A DNA stretch of 35,047 nt from Pleurotus ostreatus/Saccharomyces cerevisiae fusant (Eukaryota; Opisthokonta). How positions within the stretch are numbered: position 1 is the stretch's first letter; the number at the start of each line of letters is the position of its first letter. Below the pieces are notes generated by a model. The model worked only from the letters and a program-made list of their open reading frames with translations, searched no databases and had not been told where the DNA came from. Below, in pieces: positions 1-8,926 of this stretch. The DNA is taken from the NCBI GenBank assembly GCA_024196135.1, contig JAMQCK010000175.1:1-35047 (forward strand), in the 5' to 3' direction. A program made the translations under genes and the position numbers.

Positions 1-28
1 GATGACGTCGTGTTGCACGGACAGTCCT

Positions 29-218
29 TACCCTTGTAGACCTCGCGCTCGTACGAGATTTCGTCTACTTGTCCCTGACATGTTCCTTTACCTACAGTGA
101 TATTTTCATGAATATTGGGCCCGAAGCGCTCACCATATACGCCGTGCAACACCGAGCGAAGGGCAATGCAACACTTACCCGGCAGATAGCGAGCAATCTG
201 CGGATTTTCTGCACGACG
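29..218 (+). repeat. Interspersed repeat with coding-like frame, copy 1
   Basis: About 190 bp that matches the reverse complement of 20557-20744 with scattered substitutions. The + frame is open through the repeat in this copy and the matching frame is open in the other; both contain the peptide YAVQHRAKGNATL. A hydrophobic stretch (CSFTYSDIFMNIG here, CFFTYSNILINIV in the other copy) precedes it. This looks like an exon of a multicopy gene or element, but I do not recognise the family. Confidence 0.7.
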
Positions 219-1120
219 CCCAACGTGCTCTATCCGCTCCAGGATGGCACACGGTATAAAATCCCACGCATACAAAAGGTTTACGAAATATCTAAGCAAT
301 ACGTGTCCTAAGAAGCTGGGAAGGCGGGGTGTTGCATTTCTGATACACCCTGCCATTTTGTTGCATATCCCAATACGGGGTGGTAAACCTTTCAGAGTAT
401 TTGAAATTGTAGCTTGAGTGCTCCAAACTAACCTCACAGTTTTTGTTTGAGTAGCCCCGATCAAGCGGTGTGATTGTGCGCTTCGATAGTGGATCGGCTG
501 CCTCCGAGTCAGCCCGATCGTCCAGCTGCCCTTCGCCCCCCCCCCCCCTCACGGCCCCACATCTCAACAAAATGTCAGAGTAATGCGACGGATTGAAGGC
601 CCGCCGACGTTCGATCCCAGTGCGCCGGATTCGGGCAAAACTGCGAGGTAGGTTCGATCCGATATGCGACGTTCGGGCCTTGTCGTTCGATCCATTATGC
701 ACGGGATTCCCTACACCACCAAATAGGCGTGAGGTCTTGACAATATTGCTATGGACGATGAAATCAAGATGCAGGTCGACGGCCGCAAGGAGATGGAACT
801 GATGTCCAAATGATTTCGGAACTTTTTGACCTCCTCGGGAGGATGCAATCAACCCCGTCGTGACCTTGCAGCGGAGACCTCGTTGTGAGTCACTGCGGAA
901 GCTTAACTGAATGTCCTGTAAATCACGCTGTGATATAATGTCATACGTGGCGGCCTACGCGTAAGCTTCGCAGACTTCGCCGAATTCGTGCCGATGAAGA
1001 CTCCGTCCATGGACCGACCTCTCCAACGCCATATCGTCGTAATTGACACAGCGAAATTCAGCGCGTCTTCGAATCTGATTAGGAATTGAAAGATAAGTAT
1101 ATGCTTGTGTGTGTCTAGAC
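219..1120. other. No gene assigned
   Basis: Open frames of 60-190 codons occur on both strands, but none resembles a family I know and none shows paired splice sites. A run of 13 C lies at 536-548. The stretch 595-710 contains loosely repeated GTTCGATCC-like motifs, which resemble a tRNA B box but are not within a foldable tRNA. Confidence 0.5.
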
Positions 1121-1124
1121 AATA

Positions 1125-1516
1125 GAGTGCATTCGCCCATTAAAAATTCGAGATCCGAAAACGGTACATGCGAAGCCAATTGAGCACCGACCATCCTCGT
1201 ACTACGAAATCATTTTGGTATGTTACGAGAACCGCTGGCGAGCTCTGCACTGACAAGCGCGGGCAGTCCTTGAATTACCTTGTCCTCACGTTGTTTCACG
1301 ACGGCGGGCAGCATTGAACAGTCGTAGGAGAGTGTGTGCCAAGTTTCGCCTCGAAAAGGTAAAGAACGACTGGTCCAGAATGGGTTGCACTGTCGAGCTC
1401 GCCGCGAGCCGCTGTGAAGATCTTTGGATCCGGTCAGTCTTGCTACGAAAACGCTTTGAAGATCCAGAAATGAATTGGCATGTTCATAGCGGAATTATAA
1501 ATGGGCGAATACACTC
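1125..1516 (+). mobile_element. 392-bp TA-flanked inverted-repeat element, copy 1
   Basis: The element begins GAGTGCATTCGCCCAT and ends ATGGGCGAATACACTC, giving near-perfect terminal inverted repeats (about 19 of 20 bases including the flanks). It is bordered on each side by TA (1123-1124 and 1517-1518), as expected for Tc1/mariner-type insertion. A second copy of exactly the same length lies at 27635-28026 in the same orientation. The interior carries an open frame rich in charged residues (RLEKVKNDWSRMG, VELAASRCEDLW) that is nearly identical in both copies. It is not a recognisable transposase, so the element is probably non-autonomous. Confidence 0.85.
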
Positions 1517-1778
1517 TATTTTCATTCGCGAAGCTGCAGGCAACCCAAACATTCATCCCGCGCAAGCGTGCCCAGGGGAGAGAGAAAGGTTCGTCGATAC
1601 CCTCCACTGTGCATCACTCAAGTCGAATTAGCTATCATCGATCATAGCATGAACGAAAGATCAACTGAATCGTCATTGATAGAGATCGCTCTAGGCATGT
1701 GACGTACTATCGGACGCGGGCTGCTCCGTGCGGGATTGCCGTACAAATTGCGTGTACACACATACACACAAATGATCA

Positions 1779-1785
1779 TATATAA
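1779..1785 (+). promoter_or_regulatory. TATA box candidate for the F-box gene
   Basis: TATATAA lies 89 bp upstream of the proposed start codon at 1874, in a stretch otherwise poor in such motifs. The spacing is plausible for a fungal RNA polymerase II promoter. The assignment rests on motif and position alone. Confidence 0.4.
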
Positions 1786-1873
1786 GGCTTACTGCAAGTT
1801 TCGACGTCTCCCGCCGCTTCCCAGTTCGTGTGTGAGATCGCCGCCCGGAAGTGTGATTCCCATTGCAGCGAAG

Positions 1874-3508
1874 ATGACACAACAAGGTTCGTGTTCGTCG
1901 GTGACCAGACATACCAGCTCCCAGTCTTTATTCATTGAACATGGTGTCTCAGGTTGGACGGTACGACACGCTCTCGCGCGATCCAGAATGCTAGCAACCG
2001 TGGAGCTCCATCGTCAAGGTCGATCACTGAGCGCCGAAGAAAGGAACGAGCTAAGGCTCATCACGAGAGCCCTTGTCGCTGTCTATCGCAGGCGCAGAAA
2101 CAGCGCAGGCCCAATCGCAAGCTTGATGTTACGCGGTCAGATTTTCATCAACGTCTCCATGATGTCCGCCATACGGCAACTTCCCGCCGAGGTCCTGGCT
2201 CTTGTATTCGATGCGATGCTGGAGGATTACGATCCATTTGTGCGACCGACCATAGCTGCTGGCTCGATCGCACGCGTATGTTGTGCATGGTCGCACGTCG
2301 CACGCGGAATGAGTCACGTATGGCGGTATCTATGCGGTGGATGTGAGGAGGAGTGTCATGATCATAGCGTCAGCCGCTTGCGAGCGACGGCAAAGTTCGC
2401 GGGATGCCGCCTGCTGCGCATGCGGTGGTCAATTTCCGCCACGCGCGGTCTTTGGGCTGTGCTGGTGCAATATGCTGATCGTTGGGACCACCTCGAGCTC
2501 ACGGGATCCTGGGTCGAGCTCGCCTCGTTACCTATACTCTGCCTACCGCGCCTGCGAGGGATCGAGGTCATTCTACATGGCCCCGCGAGCCCGTGCCATT
2601 TTAGAATCTTGGAAGGGGCGCCTCTGCTCCAACGTCTTGTCGTCGAGGCCCTGCCGCCGTACGGCGGAAGCGATGATGGCCGCGACGAAATCGTACGGTC
2701 ATTTCCCTTCTTTCGCAGGACCAGCGAAATCATGCTCACACATCTCGCGCTCGATCTATCCATCGCGCCTCTGCTCTCTGCCGTCAAGCAGCTCCTTTTC
2801 GACTGCAGGAGTAGTCTCATCAGACTGGCGCTATCAGGAGACGTGATTTGGGATTGTGATCTGGAAGGTTCCGGATTCATCCACATGGAAGTCCTGCAAG
2901 AGATGCAGCTTGGATGGGAGGCTTGTCAGTTGGCCCGAGTGACTGTTGCACCCAGGTTGCATTCTCTCGTGATGCGCAACCTCGTCGCGGAGGACACAGA
3001 CGTAGGAGCCGAGGCCCACAACGCCTTCAAGACTGTCTTGGGACTGTTTAGGGATGCGCAACATGCTCCCAAGCTCAGACGTCTGGAGCTTCGACAAGTT
3101 GATTCAGCGTTCCCCGACGCTGAAGGAGACTTCCATCGTGTGGCACACTGGATGACAGACTTGGAAGAGCTCGTAATTGACAATTCCGACAGGAGTTTTC
3201 GACATCTCGCATCCTTCAATGGCATCATCTCTCACCTGCAGTGTTGCAATAGCGCTGCACCCTACTTTCCATCGCTGATTAGCCTGACCCTCATGCTGGG
3301 GAGCTGTGGGGCGAGCTGGGTGACTCATCGTCTCCTCTGGTGCGTCTTACACTGCAGGCGTCGTGCGCATGTGTGCGGATCGCGATCTGTTGCCCAATTG
3401 GCATACGTGATGACTGATGTTCGATCTGGTCGGGGGTCTTCTCCGCCTCTTACGATGGAAGAGGTTGGCAACGTATCGCGATGTCTCCAGCAGATTGCGT
3501 CTGCCTAG
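1874..3508 (+). CDS. F-box protein with LRR-like C-terminal region
   Basis: Proposed exons are 1874-1886 and 1953-3508, giving about 522 aa. The start is the ATG at 1874. A 66-bp intron (GTTCGT to CAG) keeps the frame whether spliced or not, so it is not certain; the uninterrupted frame also extends upstream to 1736. The F-box begins near residue 76 with IRQLPAEVLALVFDAML and is followed by the usual ARVCCAWSHVARGMSHVW segment. After it come some 380 residues of leucine-spaced repeats of the kind that form a substrate-binding surface. F-box proteins connect substrates to the SCF ubiquitin ligase through Skp1. This F-box plus degenerate LRR layout is greatly multiplied in mushrooms, and the target cannot be predicted. 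The frame is intact, so the gene looks functional. Confidence 0.85.
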   Translation: MTQQGSCSSVTRHTSSQSLFIEHGVSGWTVRHALARSRMLATVELHRQGRSLSAEERNELRLITRALVAVYRRRRNSAGPIASLMLRGQIFINVSMMSAIRQLPAEVLALVFDAMLEDYDPFVRPTIAAGSIARVCCAWSHVARGMSHVWRYLCGGCEEECHDHSVSRLRATAKFAGCRLLRMRWSISATRGLWAVLVQYADRWDHLELTGSWVELASLPILCLPRLRGIEVILHGPASPCHFRILEGAPLLQRLVVEALPPYGGSDDGRDEIVRSFPFFRRTSEIMLTHLALDLSIAPLLSAVKQLLFDCRSSLIRLALSGDVIWDCDLEGSGFIHMEVLQEMQLGWEACQLARVTVAPRLHSLVMRNLVAEDTDVGAEAHNAFKTVLGLFRDAQHAPKLRRLELRQVDSAFPDAEGDFHRVAHWMTDLEELVIDNSDRSFRHLASFNGIISHLQCCNSAAPYFPSLISLTLMLGSCGASWVTHRLLWCVLHCRRRAHVCGSRSVAQLAYVMTDVRSGRGSSPPLTMEEVGNVSRCLQQIASA

Positions 3509-3558
3509 GAAAAAGTGACGGGAAAAGGCCTATCCATTCAAAAGTCTTTGTACTATAT

Positions 3559-3612
3559 AGCTGGCCCTAGGGCATGTACAATACCTGCACTAGAGTAAGG
3601 AATTTTGTTACG
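3559..3612 (+). repeat. Short repeat downstream of the F-box gene
   Basis: This stretch contains GGCCCTAGGGCATGTAC and CCTGCACTAGAGTAAG, and it matches the reverse complement of 30114-30167. Here it lies about 50 bp after the stop of the + strand F-box gene. The other copy lies about 120 bp beyond the stop of the - strand MYND gene, so both copies are downstream and in the same transcriptional orientation. Confidence 0.65.
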
Positions 3613-3630
3613 ACTACCCAGACGTTCACC

Positions 3631-3901
3631 CTACACGCTGCTCGCAGGTTCGTAGCAATTTTCAGCCTTGTAAGGCGGCCTGGCCCATAGAGCAAGGCTC
3701 GGGGCTGCCTGAGTCATTGGCTCGCAGGCGGATCGAGGGCAGCGACCGCCGTGCTCGCGGACAAACCCGCGGACCGCGACTCTTGGGCCCATCTTCGACG
3801 TCGCGCGGTTGCTGCGCACTTGCCGCCGCCACACGCGGCGGGCGCGCTGGGGGCCGTTCCCGCCGCCTAGAAAAGCCGAAAAAAGCATATATCATGTCAT
3901 G
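3631..3901 (-). repeat. Y repeat, left part (inverted match at 28.7-28.9 kb)
   Basis: The - strand matches 28697-28880. Both copies have a pyrimidine tract ending in AG (TTTTCTAG here, CTTTTTCAG there), followed by an open frame with shared peptide features: GGNGPQ/SGNAPQ, RGGRCP and KAEN.xEP. Conservation at protein level next to a conserved splice acceptor suggests an exon of a multicopy gene. The unit stops exactly at the TA that borders the 723-bp element. Confidence 0.6.
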
Positions 3902-3903
3902 TA

Positions 3904-4626
3904 CTGACGCTAACCCCCATCCGAAACGGATTTGCTGCGCCGCCGCTATCACTCGGAACCAGGCAGACCGTGGCCGCCAAATAATATGCATCGATGGACC
4001 ATGTCGTATAGTATTTGTATGAATATTTTCAGACGAGTACAAGCCCGTGCAGTGTCAAGCGAGAGTGAGAGGAGGGTCAGGCGTTGGTCGGAGAGCCCAC
4101 TTTGTACCCACCATCCGAAACACCGCGTTCGAGCTGGTGAAGTGCCAGCGCCTTCGCTCAAGAGTAGTACATACTAAGGCTCGATTACAACACGACGAAA
4201 ATATATTTGAAGAGAAATGGGTGCACCAGCGCTTCGGACGCTGGGAATCCACCCAAAGGTGGTGATGGCGGCCCTCTCCTTACTCCAGTGCTTCCGACGC
4301 GCCTATAGGTAATTATCCGGTCTGGTGGTCTGAAGCTCTGGACATAGCGCTCTTTACATACGCGCTAAGTTATGGTGATTTTCCCTTCATTTTATGATTA
4401 AGGGTCTGTTCGAGAAACAGAAACACGTCATAGTCAGCTAACTTGCGTGACTTACCTGCCTTTGAAGGCAAGTAAGTCAGGCCTCGACCGCTCGAAAGTT
4501 CGGCGATCTTCGTTGACCTGCCTTGTAAGGCAGGTAAGTCGGGTAACTTCGACGTGTTTCTTTTTCCTGAACAGGCCCTCAGGCTACTGTGGGAGAGGCG
4601 GTGTTTCGGATGGGGGTTAGCGTCAG
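3904..4626 (+). mobile_element. 723-bp TA-flanked element, carrying a nested insertion
   Basis: The ends are inverted repeats, CTGACGCTAACCCCCATCC on the left and its complement on the right, with 24 matching bases and TA on each side (3902-3903, 4627-4628). It aligns with 17516-18058 (reverse orientation) along its whole length, apart from an extra 180 bp at 4402-4581. The interior has an open frame (MQCQARVRGGSGVGRR onward) also present in the second copy. No transposase motif is seen, so it is probably a non-autonomous Tc1/mariner-type element. Its two flanks belong to different repeat families; see the inversion finding. Confidence 0.85.
4402..4578. mobile_element. 177-bp nested inverted-repeat element (PIF/Harbinger-like)
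   Basis: This insertion is absent from the sister element at 17516-18058. Its ends are GGGTCTGTTC and GAACAGGCCC, continuing inward into GAAACACGTC and GACGTGTTTC. It is bordered by TAA (4399-4401) and TCA (4579-4581), which fits a 3-bp T-N-A target duplication with one change. The length agrees: 723 minus 177 minus 3 is 543, the exact length of the sister copy. The interior has two hairpins built on ACCTGCCTT/AAGGCAGGT. The TIR start and 3-bp target resemble PIF/Harbinger MITEs. Confidence 0.75.
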
Positions 4627-4628
4627 TA

Positions 4629-4790
4629 ATGAGCTTTTGCAGTAGGAAGGAGGTCGCCAGGACCGCCAGGGGTCCTCGGAGGCAGCGCCACGCGTGCGTG
4701 TAGCTACACCAAAGCTCAGAACTCAAGGGACCGCTCGGGTAATCCAGTCCAGTCCACACGCTCCAATTTCAACAACGCGGTTGTCTCTAA
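4629..4790 (+). repeat. X repeat, right half
   Basis: Directly after the TA, the sequence matches 19264-19375 (GAGCTTTT, AGGAGGTCGCC, GAGGCAGCGCC, CAACAACGCGGTTGTCTCT). A block of about 45 bp near 4726-4767, containing GGGACCGCTCGGGTAA and CCAGTCCAGTCCACA, is absent from the 19-kb copy. That block resembles the reverse complement of 11855-11905. Confidence 0.7.
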
Positions 4791-4805
4791 CAATCGTCCG
4801 CCTGC

Positions 4806-5297
4806 TGTAGCCTTCGCCTACGACGTCCCCTCTCACGCACTACAGCGACTTGGTCATCCATATCAGGTTCTGGTATGTTATCTTGTCGAACGTCAGTGCT
4901 CCTGCTGACTGTCGCAACGTGCCAGTGCAGCGCTGACCAGAAGGCCTCAATTGTTGCAAAGAACGACGTGGCGCGCGCACGGACGGTGCTACGGACACGT
5001 AGATACAATTGACACTACACAGTACAAGACAGCGAGTACATAGTATGTCGTAGCAGTCTTCGAATGAAAAGAGGTCTACAATCCGGTACGAACCGCGCGA
5101 GGGCACCCGGACAACGAGGGTGGGCGACTGCCACGTCATGCTGCGGGAGACCGGCGCGACCGCTGCTGGAAATCAGCAAGCCCGCCGCTGAATTTCAGTT
5201 GTTGTTGACCATAGGAATCCAGTAGCTTCGGCGCTGGAGCCCAATGGCCCGTCAGTCACTGAAATCCGCCGGTGCACGGGGCCGCCGTGTAGTCAAA
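4806..5297 (+). repeat. ~490-bp repeat, copy A
   Basis: The sequence aligns with the reverse complement of 29165-29645 over nearly its full length, with many substitutions and small indels. It shares CCCCTCTCACGCACTACAGCG near its start and TGCACGGGGCCGCCGTGTAG at its end. A third, partial copy ends with the same motif at 30055-30075. The first part translates to PSHALQRL in two copies, so a decayed coding sequence may be involved. After 5297 the copies diverge abruptly. Confidence 0.7.
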
Positions 5298-5784
5298 AGC
5301 AAACAGCACAGAAGCTGCGCGGAAGGCACATTCTCACGATGACCCCGATCGCACACGTTCTTGTCCGCGCGATCTTGCCGTATGCGAATGCTAAAAAAAG
5401 TCATACCATTGCGATCGCACTCATTCTGTATGAATGCTCGACCCACCTGACCACCCTTCCCTCCCACCCAGGATACACACACAACGGCAAAGGAAGCGTG
5501 ACATTGCTTGTTTAAGGGCGCGCATCTGCCGAGCTGAGCTAGCTCATGTTCGCCATCAGCAACTGATCAAACGTGGAGGTACACGTGTATGTGTCAAAGA
5601 AGATGGCACGATACGCCGTGGCCTTACCTTCAACCACGGCCTCTCCGTAACTTGTCGAGCTTGAAGCCTGTCCCGCGTTCTCCTGAGGGACTACTCTGGC
5701 ATGAGCATCGTGCGTGTAAACGATGGTGTTAACGTTGCGCCACTCGCTCACAGCTCCGACCGCCCACCATAGGCGCTCCAACAC
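5298..5784. other. Upstream region of the C48-like gene; nothing recognised
   Basis: No known domain or paired splice sites seen. Open frames of 70-120 codons on both strands are not supported. The promoter of the gene at 5785 must lie here, but I find no clear TATA element. Confidence 0.4.
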
Positions 5785-7550
5785 ATGACCAGTACGAGTA
5801 CTGAGGAGCGAAGCGCAGATGCGATGAGGGCCACACGGCGTCGGAAACGCTTGCTTGCAAATGACCCCCTGCGCTACGAGCAGGAGAAGAGGCAGAAAGC
5901 TGAGCACTCTCGCAGGTCAGCAAATGCGTGCGTCCGCCACTGGCGTACACTGATCACTCAACTTTGACAGGCGAAGGCGAGAGCAAGCGGAGGCGGAAGG
6001 TCGAGTGTTCAGGCCCAGGAGAGGCAAGTACAACTACGCCGACTTGACCTCGCACCAAGGCTTGGCATGCGACACGAACGGTAGCACGGTTGGCGAATCG
6101 GCCGAAACCCAGGCTTGGAGCGCCGACATCCTTCCTTCTCTGGGCTTGAACGTGGGCCAGCAACTTCCATCTGAGTTCGTCAAACGTATGGAAGCTGTCG
6201 GGCGAGCAATACGTGCATGGGAGCTGAACATATCTGCCTCGTCTGCCTTGGCTGAGTCCTTTTCTGGGCTGCCTGATACCGACGACAGTATGAGGTCATG
6301 CATAGCAGAATTGGAGAAAACGTGGTCGATGAATCTCGCCTCCGGCAAGTATTCCCACTATGCAAAGCTTAGGGACGTGATACGGAGGCTTCAGATCGCA
6401 GTGACGGCCGGCACAAGCATCATCATGGATCTAAATGATGCTTTGCCAGCCTGTCCTCGGCCGCACCTGATCGCTCTGCAACGTACGACCATGCATTATA
6501 GCAACCAGGTGTACAAACTGCGAACGCTCGCCTACAGCCTTATCAATGTTCGCGAGAGTTGTATCCTCTCGTCGTCGCATGCTGACGTGATCACATTTCT
6601 GAGAGGGGTAAGCCCGCTTTATTGGTGATGCCAGAAGTATGTGCTGACTGACTCATCCCAACCAGACCATAGAAGGAGCTATCCCGACAGGGAAGGTGGT
6701 GGCCATACCAGCATACACTGCTCTCACGTTGGGCCGTGATCACCTGGGATTCTTCTACTCGCATCAGGATCTCGACAATGACGTCATCGATTTTATCACG
6801 TGCCTTTGGAATGTGGAACACGAGCACCAACCCTTCGTCATTCTGCCCACGGCCTTCTATCGCCACTTTCTTGCCAACGGCGTGCTCAAGGATGCTTCTC
6901 GCGCCGTCAAGTTTGGGATACTGAACGTCAGTCAGACCTTTTTGGCTTTTCACGTTACCAACATGTCCTCTTCTAGGTCGCTGCGCAAGGTCGGCACAAA
7001 TTATGGGACAAAATCATCATTCCCATCCGCCGTAGCGGTCGCCTGTTCACCGCAGTCGTCGACACCACGTCATCCCGAGTTCGCACCTACGACAGTCAAG
7101 AAGGCCTGGCCTGGAAGGAAGGGCAGCTACAGAAGCTTCTTGAGGTGCGTAATAGCCGAGTTTCTAGTATTACTGTCAGTCTCAAGTATGTTTCAGACGC
7201 TGATTGAGTTCGTACACGAGTTATGCAGTATCAACCAGTGGAGAAGACCGTCCAATAAGTGGACCATCACGCCTGCTCTCGACCGCGTAAGCTCAAACTC
7301 AAACCAATGCGCCGTCTGTCTTCCTGCTGCTGACACTGGACAGATTCCGCAACTGAACAGAACTTGCCAAGGGGTATGTGCGCTGCTGGTCGCGAGGCAC
7401 CTGTCGCTGGCGAATGAGTTCAATCACGAGGAGAAGGTGCCTCGACAATACAAATGCCCCCCCGACGCGACAGAACTGGACCGCGCTCGATTGATTTTAC
7501 TCGAGGAGTTGTTGGCAAAGGGAACCATTGTGGACTCTTCGGACTGTTAA
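5785..7550 (+). CDS. Ulp1/C48 cysteine-protease-like protein, six exons
   Basis: Proposed exons: 5785-5915, 5971-6607, 6666-6926, 6977-7144, 7197-7286, 7344-7550. All five introns are 50-58 bp, GT-AG and phase-consistent, giving about 497 aa. The N-terminus is very basic (RRRKRLLANDPLRYEQEK, then RRRREQ), followed by a helical region of unknown function. The second half resembles the SUMO-protease fold: FVILPTAFYRHF near 313, WDKIIIPIR near 352, TAVVD and TYDS near 365-382, and a Q-L-N-x-T-C-x-G motif near 432-438 in place of the usual Q-x-N-x-x-D-C-G. The histidine-tryptophan pair normally before the VVD strand is not visible (GRLFTAVVD instead). The enzyme may therefore be inactive or its triad may differ. 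C48 domains often occur in fungal mobile elements, so it may be a former element gene. Confidence 0.7.
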
Positions 7551-7707
7551 GAACGTATTCTCATTCGGGACATTTAATTATTCGCCTCAATGGAACATGC
7601 ACGTGCATTGGTATCACTAAGCTGGTCCCTCTTTAACGAACGCGTAGATCTCGTCAGCAAATGAATACAAAGCCACACACGGTGCGGGGTGCGGGGCGAA
7701 ATCAATC

Positions 7708-7965
7708 GTGCAGTGGCTTTTCGAAAAAATCACCGAGGCGGAGATTAGGCGTCTTTGACAAACGCTTGGTGGCTACGGGAGCCCCCGCATCTTGCCTGAC
7801 CCTGACCTCGACGACGCGCTATCGCGACCTCAATTTGCCATGATTCGTTTGGACAACGCCCACACGCTCAACGGCCTCAGCGCGTCTCGTGTGTACAAGT
7901 TCAGCCCGAAGCAGCGACGCGTTCATCTTTCCATCCCCTATCGAAAAGGCTACATAACGAGCTAG
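7708..7965 (+). pseudogene. Unrecognised coding fragment with one in-frame stop
   Basis: One frame reads 85 codons with a single TGA at 7756-7758, then stops at TAG 7963-7965. The translation is protein-like: WLFEKITEAEIRRL, then after the stop GYGSPRILPDPDLDDALSRP and FAMIRLDN. No start codon or splice sites frame it convincingly. It is probably the remnant of a larger gene; I do not recognise the family. It lies just downstream of the C48-like gene on the same strand. Confidence 0.4.
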
Positions 7966-8507
7966 GGCTAAGAGAAAAACATTCTGCGTCGTCTTCGATG
8001 GCCTGTGATCATGAATCATGACCTCCGCTTGCTGAAGGTGCAGCGGCGCGGAGCAACAGGACTCATGTTTTACTGAATGCGGATGATGTATGGGGGATGT
8101 GCTACATTGTCGCGCGAGCACATCAAAACGCCCCCCTCAGCGGTGGGAACCCTCAACGGGCCGTCCACGTCATAGGGCAGAAGAACTTTCATCTCGCGGA
8201 CCAAGACCTTTCTTCTACCTGCACCTCGGCACCTTCTTGAAAGTGGCACAGCACCTCCACGTCGGGCAGGCAGGCGAGGTGGGCTCCCCTCCTTGAGCAG
8301 TCTCCCGATAGCCCGCAGACCGTCGTTTCTGCACTGCTCTTGTGTTGTTTAATGTTGTTTGGATGCCTTCCTGGTCGCCAGCGCTTCCGCGCCGTGCAGT
8401 ACACGGGGCTCTTGCGCTCGGTTCCACCCCATTTCATACAGGGAACGGCGAGGGAGGCTGAAACAATGGTGACACCTCTTGCATTATACGCGGAACACGT
8501 GAGGCTA
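7966..8507. other. No gene assigned
   Basis: Several open frames up to 128 codons overlap on both strands, with no known motif and no consistent splice pairs. I see no repeat copy here. Confidence 0.4.
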
Positions 8508-8700
8508 CAGCCGTTTGCAGAATAGAATGCAGTCCCGTGCTGCGAAATTTCGAGCATGCGACTGCTGTAGGCCAATCAGACGCGCCCCTCAAGGGCCATC
8601 AACGCTCTGGGCGTTCTCGTATGGGTCCCTGGCGAGGCCCTGCGACCCACGTGCCCGAAATCTCGCGGCACGAGACTGCATTCTATTCTGCAAACGGCTG
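8508..8700. mobile_element. 193-bp TA-flanked inverted-repeat element
   Basis: The ends are CAGCCGTTTGCAGAATAGAA and its complement, with inverted repeats extending about 50 bases each side with few mismatches. TA lies on each side (8506-8507, 8701-8702). The arms fold back around a short centre, and there is no coding capacity. A truncated copy of one arm plus part of the centre lies at 32801-32880. This is a typical MITE of Tc1/mariner-type target preference. Confidence 0.85.
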
Positions 8701-8837
8701 TATTGCAAAATGCCGTCTGAAGGGTGCGAGTACTGATATGTACACGGCGATATGTGGTATAGAGATCCTTCACATAAATAGCTTGCGCTTTGGCTGCGCA
8801 GGGCTGCCACAGCCGTTTCTGTATCGGAACACCTTCT

Positions 8838-8868
8838 CTTCCATCCATCCGTCCATCCTTCCATCCTT
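8838..8868 (+). repeat. Tetranucleotide (CCAT/CCTT) microsatellite
   Basis: An imperfect run of CCAT, CCGT and CCTT units. It creates overlapping spurious open frames on the minus strand. Confidence 0.8.
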
Positions 8869-8926
8869 CACAGCTGCGATGCACTGCTAGAGGTGCTGTC
8901 GAGGCCCGTGTTCGGTTCGAGACAGT

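Noticed and set aside
595..710. GTTCGATCC motifs suggesting tRNA genes
   Set aside because: No acceptor or anticodon stems could be formed around them.
292..852. 186-codon minus-strand frame
   Set aside because: It crosses a poly-C tract (glycine run), has no known motif and no support from a second copy.
1954..3328. Frames of 60-174 codons in other frames and on the minus strand across the F-box gene
   Set aside because: They overlap the single long frame with a recognisable F-box and are better explained as GC-rich shadows.
4402..4578. Closely spaced palindromes considered as a CRISPR-like array
   Set aside because: Only two unequal hairpins, no regular spacers, and the unit is a mobile element in a eukaryotic genome.
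8576..8890. Minus-strand frames starting MEGWTDGW and similar
   Set aside because: They come from the CCAT/CCTT microsatellite and the inverted arms of the 193-bp element.
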